Shown here: one piece after another, positions 15,057-23,889 of the stretch | How the letters are laid out: each line of letters opens with the position of its first letter | Position numbering within the stretch: the first letter of the stretch is position 1 | Source: an uncultured Prevotella sp. | Lineage (GTDB): Bacteria > Bacteroidota > Bacteroidia > Bacteroidales > Bacteroidaceae | Direction: 5' to 3' | Assembly: GCA_946999045.1 (NCBI GenBank) | Contig: CAMQBR010000016.1 | Coordinates: 1 to 34,463, forward strand | Length of the DNA: 34,463 nucleotides | Notes under the pieces: generated by a model | Seen by the model: the letters and a program-made list of their open reading frames with translations, nothing else | Database searches by the model: none | What the model was told of the DNA's origin: nothing | Position numbers and translations under genes: made by a program

Positions 15057-15653
15057 TCATTGTATACCTATGAGCTTGTGTAATTGCAAAGAAAGCTTCC
15101 ATTGCGGATGGGTCTTTACAAATGCTATAGTTTGGTTTAATATTTCTCTGTTTTGCTGAACATTACCCACATCACAAGGTTGCACGTACAATTCAGCAGA
15201 ACGAATACCGTAATTGCTAATAGGATGAATACCATCGTATACCACTTTTACCTCATTGGCTTCAGTTATCGTAATATCACCTGTCCCAACAAAAGGTTTC
15301 TTGGGCGAGCATGTTACCCAATCTATACCCTCTGGAATAACATGAGTACCATTGGTTTCCATAGAAATATAATATCCTTCTTGATGAAAATGCTTTAACA
15401 ACGCAGGAGTTACCTGCAAAGTAGGTTCTCCACCTGTCAGCACAACAAACTTGCAGGGTGTATATTGCCTAACAACAATCATGATTTCATCAGCCGTCAT
15501 CTCCTTGTAATCATCAAAGTTGGTATCACAAAACGGACAACGCAGGTTACATTTAGAAAAACGAACAAACACTGCAGCCCTACCAGCATTATGCCCTTCG
15601 CCTTGCAAAGAATAAAATATCTCATTTATTTTGTACTTATGCACCTTATCCAT
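15057..15653 (-). CDS. queE: 7-carboxy-7-deazaguanine synthase
   Basis: A 198-residue radical SAM enzyme that converts 6-carboxytetrahydropterin to 7-carboxy-7-deazaguanine in queuosine precursor synthesis. The substrate motif YSLQGEGHNAGRAAVF is at 14-29. The 4Fe-4S cysteines are 35, 39 and 42 (CNLRCPFC), and TGGEPT follows near residue 74. It begins 4 nt after the queD stop, so the two are cotranscribed. Confidence 0.95.
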   Translation of the reverse strand: MDKVHKYKINEIFYSLQGEGHNAGRAAVFVRFSKCNLRCPFCDTNFDDYKEMTADEIMIVVRQYTPCKFVVLTGGEPTLQVTPALLKHFHQEGYYISMETNGTHVIPEGIDWVTCSPKKPFVGTGDITITEANEVKVVYDGIHPISNYGIRSAELYVQPCDVGNVQQNREILNQTIAFVKTHPQWKLSLQLHKLIGIQ

Positions 15654-15657
15654 TTTT

Positions 15658-16029
15658 TTACATTACCAAATTTTCTATACCAACAATTTTTTTTTCATCT
15701 ACAGCTTGTGCAATATTACCTTCGCTTTCTTGTACCACAGCTTTGTAGCATTGGACAAATTGTTGCACTATCCAATTAGCTATATTCTCAGCAGTTGTAT
15801 TAAAAGGTAGCAACTCATTAAGGTAACCATGATCTAAGTAACCGTGTATTTTTTCTTTTATATGCTTAAAATCATATACCATGCCGTCTTTATTAAGTTT
15901 ATCTCTGCTTACCAAATACACTGTAATAATATAATTGTGCCCATGAAGATGTTCACATTTACTTTCGTATGAGAGACATAGCTTATGGGCAGCAGCTACC
16001 TCCATACGTTTAGATACACAATATATCAT
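15658..16029 (-). CDS. queD: 6-carboxytetrahydropterin synthase
   Basis: A 123-residue member of the PTPS fold that converts dihydroneopterin triphosphate to 6-carboxytetrahydropterin. Zinc ligands are His15 (AAHKL), His29 and His31 (HLHGH), and catalytic Cys25 lies in SKCEHLHGH. The DHGYLNE block and the C-terminal TAENIANW block are typical. It lies between queC and queE on the same strand; a 233-nt gap separates it from queC. Confidence 0.94.
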   Translation of the reverse strand: MIYCVSKRMEVAAAHKLCLSYESKCEHLHGHNYIITVYLVSRDKLNKDGMVYDFKHIKEKIHGYLDHGYLNELLPFNTTAENIANWIVQQFVQCYKAVVQESEGNIAQAVDEKKIVGIENLVM

Positions 16030-16262
16030 ATACTAATTCATAATTTCAACATTACTCATCGTTTTTTCTTATATAATACGATTATTGTTTTTGATTCTAA
16101 ATATAAGTCTTAAATTTAATAAAGCTAATTTATAGAACCAACCTAAATAGATTCCCTACATTGTACTATTATCATTATGTAATCAATCTTCTGAAATAGA
16201 GACAAGTATCTATCCTCGCAGATTATTATATATATTATATAGAAGGAAATGTAGGGAACTCG
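16030..16262. other. Spacer between queC and queD with repeat and long-range inverted repeat
   Basis: It holds copy B of the 28-bp dispersed repeat (16111-16138) and an exact 11-bp inverted repeat TTCCCTACATT / AATGTAGGGAA (16152-16162 and 16248-16258) that would loop out about 85 nt. No gene or known riboswitch motif is seen. Confidence 0.55.
16111..16138 (+). repeat. 28-bp dispersed repeat, copy B
   Basis: TAAATTTAATAAAGC then TAATTTATAGAAC, 25 of 28 positions identical to copy A. It is followed by CAACCTAAA, as copy C is followed by CAGCCTAAA. Confidence 0.7.
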
Positions 16263-16919
16263 CTATTCCTCGTAAGGAGTTTCGTCTTTTATACCAGCAT
16301 ATAACAAAGCCTCCTTGCGTTCTACACATGTTCCACATTTGCCACATTGCTTACTTCCTCCTTTGTAACACGACCAAGTTTCTGCATAGTTGATACCCAG
16401 CTTTTTGCCATGCATTGCAATTTCACCTTTGGTAATATTGGTGTATGGGGCTAAAACAGTTATGCCCTCAAACGTTCCAGCATACATAGCTTTAGAAAAG
16501 CTCTCAATAAACTGTGGTCTACAATCGGGATAAATCGTATGATCTCCTCCGTGATTAGCCAGCATTACATACTTAAAGTCTTTACTTACAGCCAATCCGC
16601 AGCCTATTGCCAACATGATACCATTGCGAAAAGGCACAACGGTCGACTTCATATTCTCTTCAGCATAATGCCCTTCGGGTATGGCACTATCACCTTCCAA
16701 CAAACTACTTTTAAAGTACTTATGCATAAAATTCAAAGGAATGGTGATATGCGGAATACCCAATCGTTTGCAGTGCATCTTTGCTAAAGGTATTTCTTTT
16801 TGATTATGATTGCTTCCATAATCAAACGATACACCTAACCCCACTCTATCTTTGTATTCGTATAGCATGGTAATAGAATCCATACCTCCACTTACTATTA
16901 TTAAACAATCTTTTTTCAT
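16263..16919 (-). CDS. queC: 7-cyano-7-deazaguanine (preQ0) synthase
   Basis: A 218-residue ATP-dependent enzyme that converts 7-carboxy-7-deazaguanine to preQ0. The PP-loop SGGMDS is at 10-15. The zinc cysteines are 184, 192, 195 and 198 (SCYKGGSKQCGKCGTC). NHGGDHTIYPDCRP is the conserved substrate block. It is first of the queC-queD-queE order on the minus strand. queF, needed for preQ1, is not in the window. No preQ1 riboswitch was recognised upstream. Confidence 0.95.
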   Translation of the reverse strand: MKKDCLIIVSGGMDSITMLYEYKDRVGLGVSFDYGSNHNQKEIPLAKMHCKRLGIPHITIPLNFMHKYFKSSLLEGDSAIPEGHYAEENMKSTVVPFRNGIMLAIGCGLAVSKDFKYVMLANHGGDHTIYPDCRPQFIESFSKAMYAGTFEGITVLAPYTNITKGEIAMHGKKLGINYAETWSCYKGGSKQCGKCGTCVERKEALLYAGIKDETPYEE

Positions 16920-17049
16920 CAGCTACTATCTTTATTATTATAAAAACACATACTAAACGTAGGTGTTGAGTTCATTATTATTGCAAAATACAAAATTACG
17001 ATATTAGTTTTATTCAAACAAATTTACATCCTCGTTCTTATATTAAAAT

Positions 17050-17837
17050 TTATATAAGGCATAGAGTCAACCAGCAAGTGCAAAAATACAAAACGTGTTT
17101 AAAGAACTCGCACTTAGGTGTAGAAAAATTTAATTTTCCTCTCGGTTTTTCATTCAGTTTCTTTTGTCTCTACATAATTCTCTTGTCTGTATAATGCCTA
17201 AACGATTTTTTCGGTATATATTGTACAACTAGTTTATTTGTATTCTCAACACCTCCCCCTTTGCCATAAGCAATATAAATCGGTGAAGTACACGGTTACC
17301 GCCTAATAACTTGGTAAGCGTGCCGCAAATTCAGGTCGGTTATCTATTGTAATGGTCTTCGGGTAATCCTTGCTTACTTATATAGCAGTAATAGTTTCCT
17401 AACCACCTTTGTTAAAGGTTTTTACTTTTTTCAAATGATAACTTCTGCATAAGCTGCATAAAGGTGGACTTCTCCCATAGAATGGGTATATACCATATAC
17501 AGGTTAGGGTCTACAATCAAGTTTATCTCAAAATCTCCGTATCTCTTCCCGTCAACTTCCTTACTTCTTTCATAGATACTCACCCCAGCTTTTATTATAA
17601 GATGTTTGCCCTTGAGCCAATGCCTATATTTCATCTTATGCCCTGTATGCTTGACAAGTTTCCCCATTGTGTTATTGTTAATGATGCTATCTTTTGGTAT
17701 GCTGTTCTGCATTTGATTTCACGTAAGAGTGTTGTCTTACTGATGTTGACGTGGTCAACAAATTCTTTTCTCACTGTTTTCTTTAGGAGTAAGGCAAAAA
17801 TTTACAACCTTTGCTGCGAGGTTAATTGATGATACAT
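17050..17837 (-). pseudogene. Decayed IS30-family transposase
   Basis: Pieces in different frames add up to one IS30-type transposase. The N-terminus is MYHQLTSQQRL, stop, then a helix-turn-helix stretch FVDHVNISKTTLLREIK. The middle frame (17431-17712) has KGKHLIIKAGVSIYERSKEV and GDFEINLIVDP, the first catalytic Asp region. Then come ITIDNRPEFAARLPSY with the second Asp, VTVYFTDLYCLWQRG, and, after a frameshift, GVENTNKLVVQYIPKKSF with the catalytic Glu. The end is KLNEKPRGKLNFSTPKCEFF. An in-frame stop at codon 12 and several frameshifts make it inactive. A second copy of its 3' end is at 21390-21511. Terminal inverted repeats were not resolved. Confidence 0.85.
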
Positions 17838-18071
17838 ATACACGACAAAGTTAATTAATCTTGGGGAGACAGCGGTCTCCTCTTTTATAACTGATTGTTC
17901 CCTTCGGGAGACTTTTCCCCAGTCACATGGTAAACCTCTGCAGTTTTTTTCATGGTTCTTAATACAATCCAAACACCAATAAGTTTTCCTCTTCTATTTT
18001 GAATCTTCAATAATAATCAGACTTAATGCTCTTTCCTTTAGTAAAAATCAGGTTGCTTTTTTTATATGATG

Positions 18072-18102
18072 TTGTAAGAAACATCAATTTTGCGTATATT
18101 TG
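18072..18102 (+). promoter_or_regulatory. Promoter of rlmN
   Basis: TTG (18072-18074), 20 nt, then TATATTTG (18095-18102), 41 nt before the rlmN start. The stretch from 17838 to here shows no gene. Confidence 0.7.
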
Positions 18103-18143
18103 CAAAAAGATATGGGTTGTACCCCAAGGAAATATAAAAGAAG

Positions 18144-19196
18144 ATGGATAAAGCGAATAGGGTCAAGAAGAAGTTGATAGGTATGACACTTGATGAACTG
18201 AAACAAGTGGCAGTGTCGTTAGGTATGCCTGCTTTTACTGGCGGACAAATAGCAAAGTGGCTGTATCAACGTCAGGTAAAAGACATCAATGAAATGACCA
18301 ATCTTTCTAAAATAAACAGACAAAAGTTGAGCGACTTTTATGAGGTAGGATGTATGGATGCTATTGATGCTCAATATTCTAAGGACGGAACTATAAAATA
18401 TTTATTTCCAACAGCAGAGGGAAAATTTATAGAAACCGTTTACATACCCGAAAACGATAGGGCAACACTATGCGTATCAAGTCAGGTAGGTTGCAAAATG
18501 AATTGCTTGTTTTGTCAGACAGGCAAGCAGGGATTTGAAGGAAATCTTACCTACACCGATATATTAAACCAAATATATTCTCTGCCACAACTCGACAAGC
18601 TCACCAACATCGTCTTTATGGGACAAGGCGAGCCTATGGATAACCTTGACAATGTGCTGCGTGTTACCCAGATAATAACAGCCAACTACGGCTACGCTTG
18701 GAGTCCCAAACGCATTACAGTGAGCAGTGTGGGCGTAAAAGTAAAACTAAAACGCTTTTTAGATGAAAGCGAATGCCATGTAGCTATTAGTTTACATTCT
18801 GCTTTCCCCGAACAACGCAGAGAACTGATGCCATCCGAAAAAGGAATGTCGATAGAGAATGTTGTAGAACTTTTACGTAATTATGACTTTACCCATCAAC
18901 GAAGGCTCTCGTTTGAATACATTGTCTTTGGCGGTGTTAACGATAGTTTACACCATGCACAGCGCATTATCAACTTGCTGAAAGGGGTTAATTGTAGAGT
19001 TAACTTAATTCATTTTCATCAAATACCCAACGTTCCACTACATGGAGCCAATGACGAAACAATGGAACAATTTCGTGATTATCTTACAGCACATGGCATA
19101 TATACCACCATTCGTGCCAGCAGAGGTCAAGACATCTTCGCAGCTTGTGGCTTGCTGAGTACAGCCAAAAAAGATAAAGAGGTGGCTAAAGAATAA
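18144..19196 (+). CDS. rlmN: Dual-specificity 23S rRNA/tRNA adenine-C2 methyltransferase
   Basis: A 350-residue radical SAM enzyme that methylates A2503 of 23S rRNA and A37 of some tRNAs. The Fe-S cysteines are 117, 121 and 124 (CKMNCLFC). A further Cys110 is upstream, and the methyl-carrying Cys335 lies in ASRGQDIFAACGLL. FMGQGEPMDNLDNV is the conserved SAM-side block. The N-terminal helical domain (about 10-65) is present. It heads a rightward group with pdxA and a flippase-like gene. Confidence 0.96.
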   Translation: MDKANRVKKKLIGMTLDELKQVAVSLGMPAFTGGQIAKWLYQRQVKDINEMTNLSKINRQKLSDFYEVGCMDAIDAQYSKDGTIKYLFPTAEGKFIETVYIPENDRATLCVSSQVGCKMNCLFCQTGKQGFEGNLTYTDILNQIYSLPQLDKLTNIVFMGQGEPMDNLDNVLRVTQIITANYGYAWSPKRITVSSVGVKVKLKRFLDESECHVAISLHSAFPEQRRELMPSEKGMSIENVVELLRNYDFTHQRRLSFEYIVFGGVNDSLHHAQRIINLLKGVNCRVNLIHFHQIPNVPLHGANDETMEQFRDYLTAHGIYTTIRASRGQDIFAACGLLSTAKKDKEVAKE

Positions 19197-19234
19197 CGTT
19201 GCCTCTCCACAAAAAAAAATAAAAACAAGTACTT

Positions 19235-20353
19235 ATGAACGATAGAAAAATTCGTGTGGCTATAACACACGGTGACACCAATGGTATTGGATACGAACTT
19301 ATTTTTAAGACATTTGCATCACCCGAGATGTTAGACCTTTGTACACCTATCATCTACGGATCGCCAAAGATTGCGGCTTATCATCGCAATGCACTTAATA
19401 TACAAGCCAACTTTAGTATTGTAAACGATGTTGACGAGATACAAGACGGACGTGTAAACTTGTTAACTTGCTTTGATGATGAGGTGAAAGTAGAATTGGG
19501 TATCTCTACTGAAGAGTCGGCTCGTTCCGCAGTAAGAGCTTTGGATAGAGCTATGACTGACTTTAGACACGGTGTTTACGATGTACTGGTATCGGCACCA
19601 CTCATGCCTAACAACCTGAAAGTTGGCGGATTAGAGTTTAAGAGCGTGGCTCATTATCTACAAATATGTTTGGGCGATGGACACGAAACACTGTCGTTGT
19701 TTATGAATGATTTTGTGCGAATTGCAATGGTATCAAACAGCTTGAATATAAAAGATGTACCAGCAGATATTACAGAACATAATATTGTAGAGAAAGCTGC
19801 CATTATATATAAAACGCTTAAACAAGATTTCTGTATTTCTAATCCTCGCATTGCTATATTAGCACTTAATGCAAACATACATGGTACAGAAGAACAAGAG
19901 GTGATAGAACCTACCGTGGCAAAGCTGGCAGATGCAGGTATGTGTGCTTTTGGACCTTATCTATCAGAAGATTTCTTTGGTTCTAATCAATATCAAGCTT
20001 TTGATGCCGTGTTGGCTATGTATCCCGAACAGGCATTGCTACCTTTTAAAACACTATCGGTAAATGCAGGAGTAAGGCTAATAGCCAATATACCTTTGGT
20101 ATGCACAACCACCAATGTAGGTCCGCAGTTTGATATGGCAGGCAAAGGCATTGCCAACGAAGAAACGTTGCGGCAGGCTATATTCTTGGCTACTGATATA
20201 TGGCGTCATAGAAAAACATACGAAGAAGCATTGAAGAATTCTCTTCCTAAGTTATATCATGAGCATAAAGATGATAAGGGTAAGTATAACGCAGTAAAGC
20301 GAAATGAACAGCAAGGAGAAGAAAATAATCAGAAGCAACAGAAGGCAGAATAA
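19235..20353 (+). CDS. pdxA: 4-hydroxythreonine-4-phosphate dehydrogenase
   Basis: A 372-residue NAD-dependent enzyme of the DXP-dependent pyridoxal phosphate pathway. Family blocks are ITHGDTNGIGYELIFKTF at the N-terminus, SAPLMPNNLKVGG in the substrate site, and CTTTNVGPQFDMAGKGIA near the C-terminus with the usual small-residue loop. The Bacteroidetes form begins with HGDTNGIG instead of MGDPAGIG. A lysine/glutamine-rich tail (residues 345-372) is extra. It lies 38 nt after rlmN and 3 nt before the next gene. Confidence 0.92.
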   Translation: MNDRKIRVAITHGDTNGIGYELIFKTFASPEMLDLCTPIIYGSPKIAAYHRNALNIQANFSIVNDVDEIQDGRVNLLTCFDDEVKVELGISTEESARSAVRALDRAMTDFRHGVYDVLVSAPLMPNNLKVGGLEFKSVAHYLQICLGDGHETLSLFMNDFVRIAMVSNSLNIKDVPADITEHNIVEKAAIIYKTLKQDFCISNPRIAILALNANIHGTEEQEVIEPTVAKLADAGMCAFGPYLSEDFFGSNQYQAFDAVLAMYPEQALLPFKTLSVNAGVRLIANIPLVCTTTNVGPQFDMAGKGIANEETLRQAIFLATDIWRHRKTYEEALKNSLPKLYHEHKDDKGKYNAVKRNEQQGEENNQKQQKAE

Positions 20354-20356
20354 ATA

Positions 20357-21433
20357 ATGAAAAAGAAATACCAAAACGGTTTCTTTCTTTTTGGATTGGT
20401 GGCACTTATTATTATGGTAACCCAACTCAATTTTATTGAAGTGTGGCAAGGATTGCAACATGCGGGTTATTGGTTTTTTGCTATATTACTATTGTGGGTG
20501 TTCTTATACATCTTTAATACTGCATCGTGGTACCTTATTATAAAGAGTTGTGTGAGAATGGAAAGTTCTCAAAAGAAAAAAGAATTAGCCATATCTTCAA
20601 CATATCATAATAAGGTAGGCTTTTGGTGGCTGTATAAAGTATCGGTATCAGGCTTTGCACTCAATTATGCCACGCCAGGAGGATTGATGGGCGGCGAACC
20701 TTATCGCATTATGGAACTAGCTCCAAAGATAGGTACCGAAGCAGCATCTTCATCGGTTATTCTCTTTGTAATGACCCATATCTTTAGCCATTTTTGCTTT
20801 TGGATAATTTGCATCTTGCTGTATATATTTACCCAAGTGCTTTCCTTTGGTATCATCGTATTGCTGTTGAGTGCAGCCATGTTCTGTGGATTAGGTCTAT
20901 GGTTCTTCCTAATAGGCTATCAAAAAGGATTAGCTGTGCGCATGATAAATATGTTGCGGCATATTCCTTTTATAAAAAAGTGGGCAGAGCCCTTTATTCA
21001 GAAACATCGTAAGCAGTTAGACACTATTGATTTGCAGATATCTACTCTACACAAACAAAATCCAAAAACATTTGTTACAGCAGTTTTGTTAGAGCTTACT
21101 TGCAGGTTTTGCTCAGCTTTTGAGGTAATGTTTGTACTCATGGTACTCATGCCTCATGTAAGTTATCTTGCATGTGTGCTGATTATAGCATTTACAACGC
21201 TGTTTGCAAACTTACTTTTCTTTATACCACTACAGTTGGGCGGGCGCGAAGGAGGATTCTTAATATCAGTAATTCAATTGGGCATGACGGCTAATGCAGG
21301 TATCTTTGTAGCCTTGTTGGTACGTTTGCGCGAACTGGTTTGGACGGGTATCGGACTGTTATTGATAAATATTCACCATCAGAAAAAACGCATAAAGTCA
21401 ACCAACAAGTGCAAAATTATAAAACGTGTCTAA
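20357..21433 (+). CDS. Polytopic membrane protein of the LPG synthase/flippase-like family, C-terminus capped by IS30 DNA
   Basis: A 358-residue inner-membrane protein of the UPF0104/lysylphosphatidylglycerol synthase transmembrane family, with about seven to eight hydrophobic helices. Family blocks are YATPGGLMGGEPYRI (about 107-121) and PLQLGGREGGFL (about 294-305). It lacks a catalytic aminoacyl-transfer domain, so a lipid flippase or related role is likely (inference). The last 13 codons (IKSTNKCKIIKRV) lie inside an IS30 transposase remnant, so the native C-terminus was replaced by insertion. It still ends soon after the last helix, so the protein may work. It starts 3 nt after pdxA. Confidence 0.85.
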   Translation: MKKKYQNGFFLFGLVALIIMVTQLNFIEVWQGLQHAGYWFFAILLLWVFLYIFNTASWYLIIKSCVRMESSQKKKELAISSTYHNKVGFWWLYKVSVSGFALNYATPGGLMGGEPYRIMELAPKIGTEAASSSVILFVMTHIFSHFCFWIICILLYIFTQVLSFGIIVLLLSAAMFCGLGLWFFLIGYQKGLAVRMINMLRHIPFIKKWAEPFIQKHRKQLDTIDLQISTLHKQNPKTFVTAVLLELTCRFCSAFEVMFVLMVLMPHVSYLACVLIIAFTTLFANLLFFIPLQLGGREGGFLISVIQLGMTANAGIFVALLVRLRELVWTGIGLLLINIHHQKKRIKSTNKCKIIKRV

Positions 21434-21511
21434 AAAACTCGCACTTAGGTGTAGAAAAGTTTAATTTTTCTCTCGGTCTTTCGTTCAATTTCTTTTGTTT
21501 TGACATAATTC
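21390..21511 (-). mobile_element. IS30-family transposase 3' fragment
   Basis: This 122-nt stretch aligns without gaps to 17059-17180. On the minus strand it reads KLNERPREKLNFSTPKCEFF followed by RHVL and a stop, the C-terminus of an IS30-type transposase. Everything upstream of it in the element is gone. It overlaps the last codons of the flippase-like gene and lies upstream of the DUF2795 promoter. Confidence 0.85.
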
Positions 21512-21601
21512 GTAAGCGGCTAATATTGGATGCTTGCGATGCTTACAATGTTGGATGCTTACATTTCTTCACAAACAATCTAAAAAAAAATGGTATTTTT
21601 C

Positions 21602-21631
21602 TTGGTCGTTTTATGAAAATGACTATTTTTG
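21602..21631 (+). promoter_or_regulatory. Promoter of the DUF2795 genes
   Basis: TTG (21602-21604), 19 nt, then TATTTTTG (21624-21631), 32 nt before the first start codon. It lies just beyond the IS30 fragment. Confidence 0.7.
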
Positions 21632-21663
21632 CACGCAAAACATTAACACAAAACTGAAAAACT

Positions 21664-21885
21664 ATGTATTGGACACTTGAATTAGCTTCTAAATTAGAAG
21701 ATGCACCATGGCCAGCAACAAAAGATGAGTTGATAGACTATGCTACTCGTACGGGAACTCCTTTAGAGGTATTAGAGAACTTACAGGAGATAGAAGACGA
21801 GGGGGATATTTATGAGAGTATTGAAGATATATGGCCTGATTATCCTTCAAAAGAAGATTTTCTTTTTAATGAGGATGAATATTAG
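21664..21885 (+). CDS. DUF2795 family protein, copy 1
   Basis: A 73-residue acidic, helical protein of the DUF2795 family. It has MYWTLELASKLEDAPWPATK, then a core LIDYATRTGTPLEVLENLQE and the ending IWPDYPSKEDFLFNEDEY. The core resembles a small helical bundle in which residues around DYA..TG.P pack against the C-terminal helix. The function is not known. A paralogue follows 118 nt downstream, so this is a recent tandem duplication. Confidence 0.88.
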   Translation: MYWTLELASKLEDAPWPATKDELIDYATRTGTPLEVLENLQEIEDEGDIYESIEDIWPDYPSKEDFLFNEDEY

Positions 21886-22003
21886 TGGTAAGAGTTAACT
21901 GAAGTAGCCAAGTAAGGCTATTGAGAATTTAAATAAAAAACTTATTTTACGTATGGTGGTTATTAAAAACGCCTCTATATGCAATTATTAAAATATAAAA
22001 ATT

Positions 22004-22228
22004 ATGTATTGGACAGTAGAACTGGCTTCTAAATTGGATGATGCTCCATGGCCTGCAACAAAAGAGGAATTAATAGATTACGCTTCTCGTTCTGGTGCTC
22101 CGCTGGAAGTAATAGAGAACTTACAGGAGATTGAGGATGAAGGCGATGTATATGATAGTATATTAGATATATGGCCTGATTACCCTACAACGGATGATGA
22201 GTTTGGATTTGATGAAGAAGAATATTAA
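22004..22228 (+). CDS. DUF2795 family protein, copy 2
   Basis: A 74-residue paralogue of the preceding protein. About three quarters of positions are the same, including DAPWPATK, ELIDYA, EVIENLQEIEDEGD and DIWPDYP. The C-terminus is more acidic. No separate promoter was found in the 118-nt gap, so it may be read from the first copy's promoter or from an unseen one. A strong bidirectional terminator follows at 22380-22415. Confidence 0.88.
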   Translation: MYWTVELASKLDDAPWPATKEELIDYASRSGAPLEVIENLQEIEDEGDVYDSILDIWPDYPTTDDEFGFDEEEY

Positions 22229-22379
22229 ATAGTATAGATGTAAATGGGAGTTGTTGGGAGTAAAATGGGAGTTAGTAGACAGTAGAAATTCTGCATCAAG
22301 CAAAATAATCTCTTTCTTGTCTATTACCCCCCTTTTACCCCAGTAGTTCTATTTGCTTCTAAGACTGTACTAAAAAAAG

Positions 22380-22419
22380 AAGGGAGTTAACAAACGTTTG
22401 TCTGTTAACTCCCTTTTTG
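22380..22419. terminator. Bidirectional terminator between DUF2795 and susD
   Basis: AAGGGAGTTAACA (22380-22392) and TGTTAACTCCCTT (22403-22415) form a perfect 13-bp stem with a 10-nt loop. An A-run precedes and a T-run follows, so it can stop transcription on both strands of two converging genes. Confidence 0.92.
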
Positions 22420-22453
22420 TTCTGTATACTTTCTTTGTTTCTACCGAAAGTAT

Positions 22454-23884
22454 TTATTTCCAGAATGGGACTACATATTCAGATTTTTTGTTCTTTACGA
22501 TAATCTTATTCATATTGTAATGGATAGTTACCTTATGATTAATTTTATCAATATCAAACTTATCCATGCCTTGCTCCAAAGGAATAAACGATGGGATAAG
22601 GGCTTTAGTATAAGGTTTGGCTGAGTCTGTGTTGTTTGCTTCTACCTCATTGATAGGCAACCGTATCCCCAAATCGCTCATACGTCTACCTTCGGCTATA
22701 AATATTTCTTGACGCATTAGGTAGATAAGTTCCAACAAAGCATCGTTATCAGAGCATTTGTCAATCATTTCAGCTGTAACCGATGTACCTGAAACCTTAG
22801 GAACATTGATAAGATTTGGCTTTTTTCTGCTTAATACCAAACCAGAACGATATTCCTCACCAGGAGATGCTGCCACCGTATAGCCGTTGCTATCTGGATA
22901 ATGCACAAAACCTCCGTTAAAACGATTATCGTTCCAATCTCTTAAACCTTTCATTACTGGACGCTGTTTTACCAGTTGCAATAGTTTGTGCAACTGTGTT
23001 TTGCATCCGCTTACATTATTCTTAGACAATAAAGCCTCAGCAATAATTAAGTGATTTTCCTCTGCTTTGGCAATGCTGATAGGACATTCGTCCATAGATG
23101 TAAGCTGATAATACTTAGGATCAAGGAAATCTAATCGAGGTAAAGGCTGATACATGGTTTTCCAAATATCGTCTTGTATAGAATTGGTAACACCATTTGC
23201 TGCATCAAATTTTACGGTAGATAAGAGTTTACTGCTAAGGCTTAATGCTGCTTCACTTTCGGTTATCGCCTTATCTGCATTTCCTAAGCGATAATAAGCA
23301 CGTGCCTTCAACGTATGAACCAAAGCTTGTGCCGAGTCGGTCTTAGCATATTTGCTGCACTCGTCTAACGTATTTAAAGCCAAGTTTAGTTGCTCTTTCC
23401 ATGTTTTTACCTTTCCTCCCTGTTCAACAGGTAGTGCCATAAAGTTTTCGCCTGCTAGTAAAAAGGCATACGACTTAATGAGATAAAGTTTACTGAGATG
23501 TTCTTCCATGGTTTGTTTATCATACTTTTGTACTTTGTTTAAACCAAAATTAGCCGCTTCGCACATTTTAGAGATTCCACGTTCCATGCTGGCTGCATCT
23601 TGGTCGTTATTATTTATTTCAGGTTTGTCAAACACTTTACTTTCACGGGTGTAGTTGTTATAATAGTTATCCGATATAATTTCGGTGTGTAAACAGAACG
23701 TACCAACAGTTAAAGCAAATGTTTTTTCGGCGCCATTCACCCATGTATCCATGGAGTTGCTACCCCTTAAAAAGGTTTCTTCTGTTATATTGGGATTTTC
23801 CACCTCGTTAGGTTCTATCAAGTTACACGAGTTCAATCCTATGGTTGTAGCTGTAACAGCTGTTAATATCAATATTTTATTCAT
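22454..23884 (-). CDS. SusD/RagB-family outer-membrane lipoprotein
   Basis: A 476-residue lipoprotein with lipobox IGLNSC (Cys20) that would sit on the cell surface as the lid of the SusC-type transporter. Helical TPR-like segments are visible (KAYYRLGNADKAITESEAAL type repeat near 190-215), as is the C-terminal ELIYLMRQEIFIAEGRRMSDLG block typical of SusD. The ligand is unknown, and no glycan-degrading enzymes adjoin it. It begins 5 nt after the susC stop, so the pair is cotranscribed. Confidence 0.88.
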   Translation of the reverse strand: MNKILILTAVTATTIGLNSCNLIEPNEVENPNITEETFLRGSNSMDTWVNGAEKTFALTVGTFCLHTEIISDNYYNNYTRESKVFDKPEINNNDQDAASMERGISKMCEAANFGLNKVQKYDKQTMEEHLSKLYLIKSYAFLLAGENFMALPVEQGGKVKTWKEQLNLALNTLDECSKYAKTDSAQALVHTLKARAYYRLGNADKAITESEAALSLSSKLLSTVKFDAANGVTNSIQDDIWKTMYQPLPRLDFLDPKYYQLTSMDECPISIAKAEENHLIIAEALLSKNNVSGCKTQLHKLLQLVKQRPVMKGLRDWNDNRFNGGFVHYPDSNGYTVAASPGEEYRSGLVLSRKKPNLINVPKVSGTSVTAEMIDKCSDNDALLELIYLMRQEIFIAEGRRMSDLGIRLPINEVEANNTDSAKPYTKALIPSFIPLEQGMDKFDIDKINHKVTIHYNMNKIIVKNKKSEYVVPFWK

Positions 23885-23889
23885 AGCGT

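Noticed and set aside
16920..17049. PreQ1 riboswitch before queC
   Set aside because: I searched the leader for the preQ1-I stem and A-rich tail and saw none. A near-consensus promoter lies there but is one base short in the -7 box.
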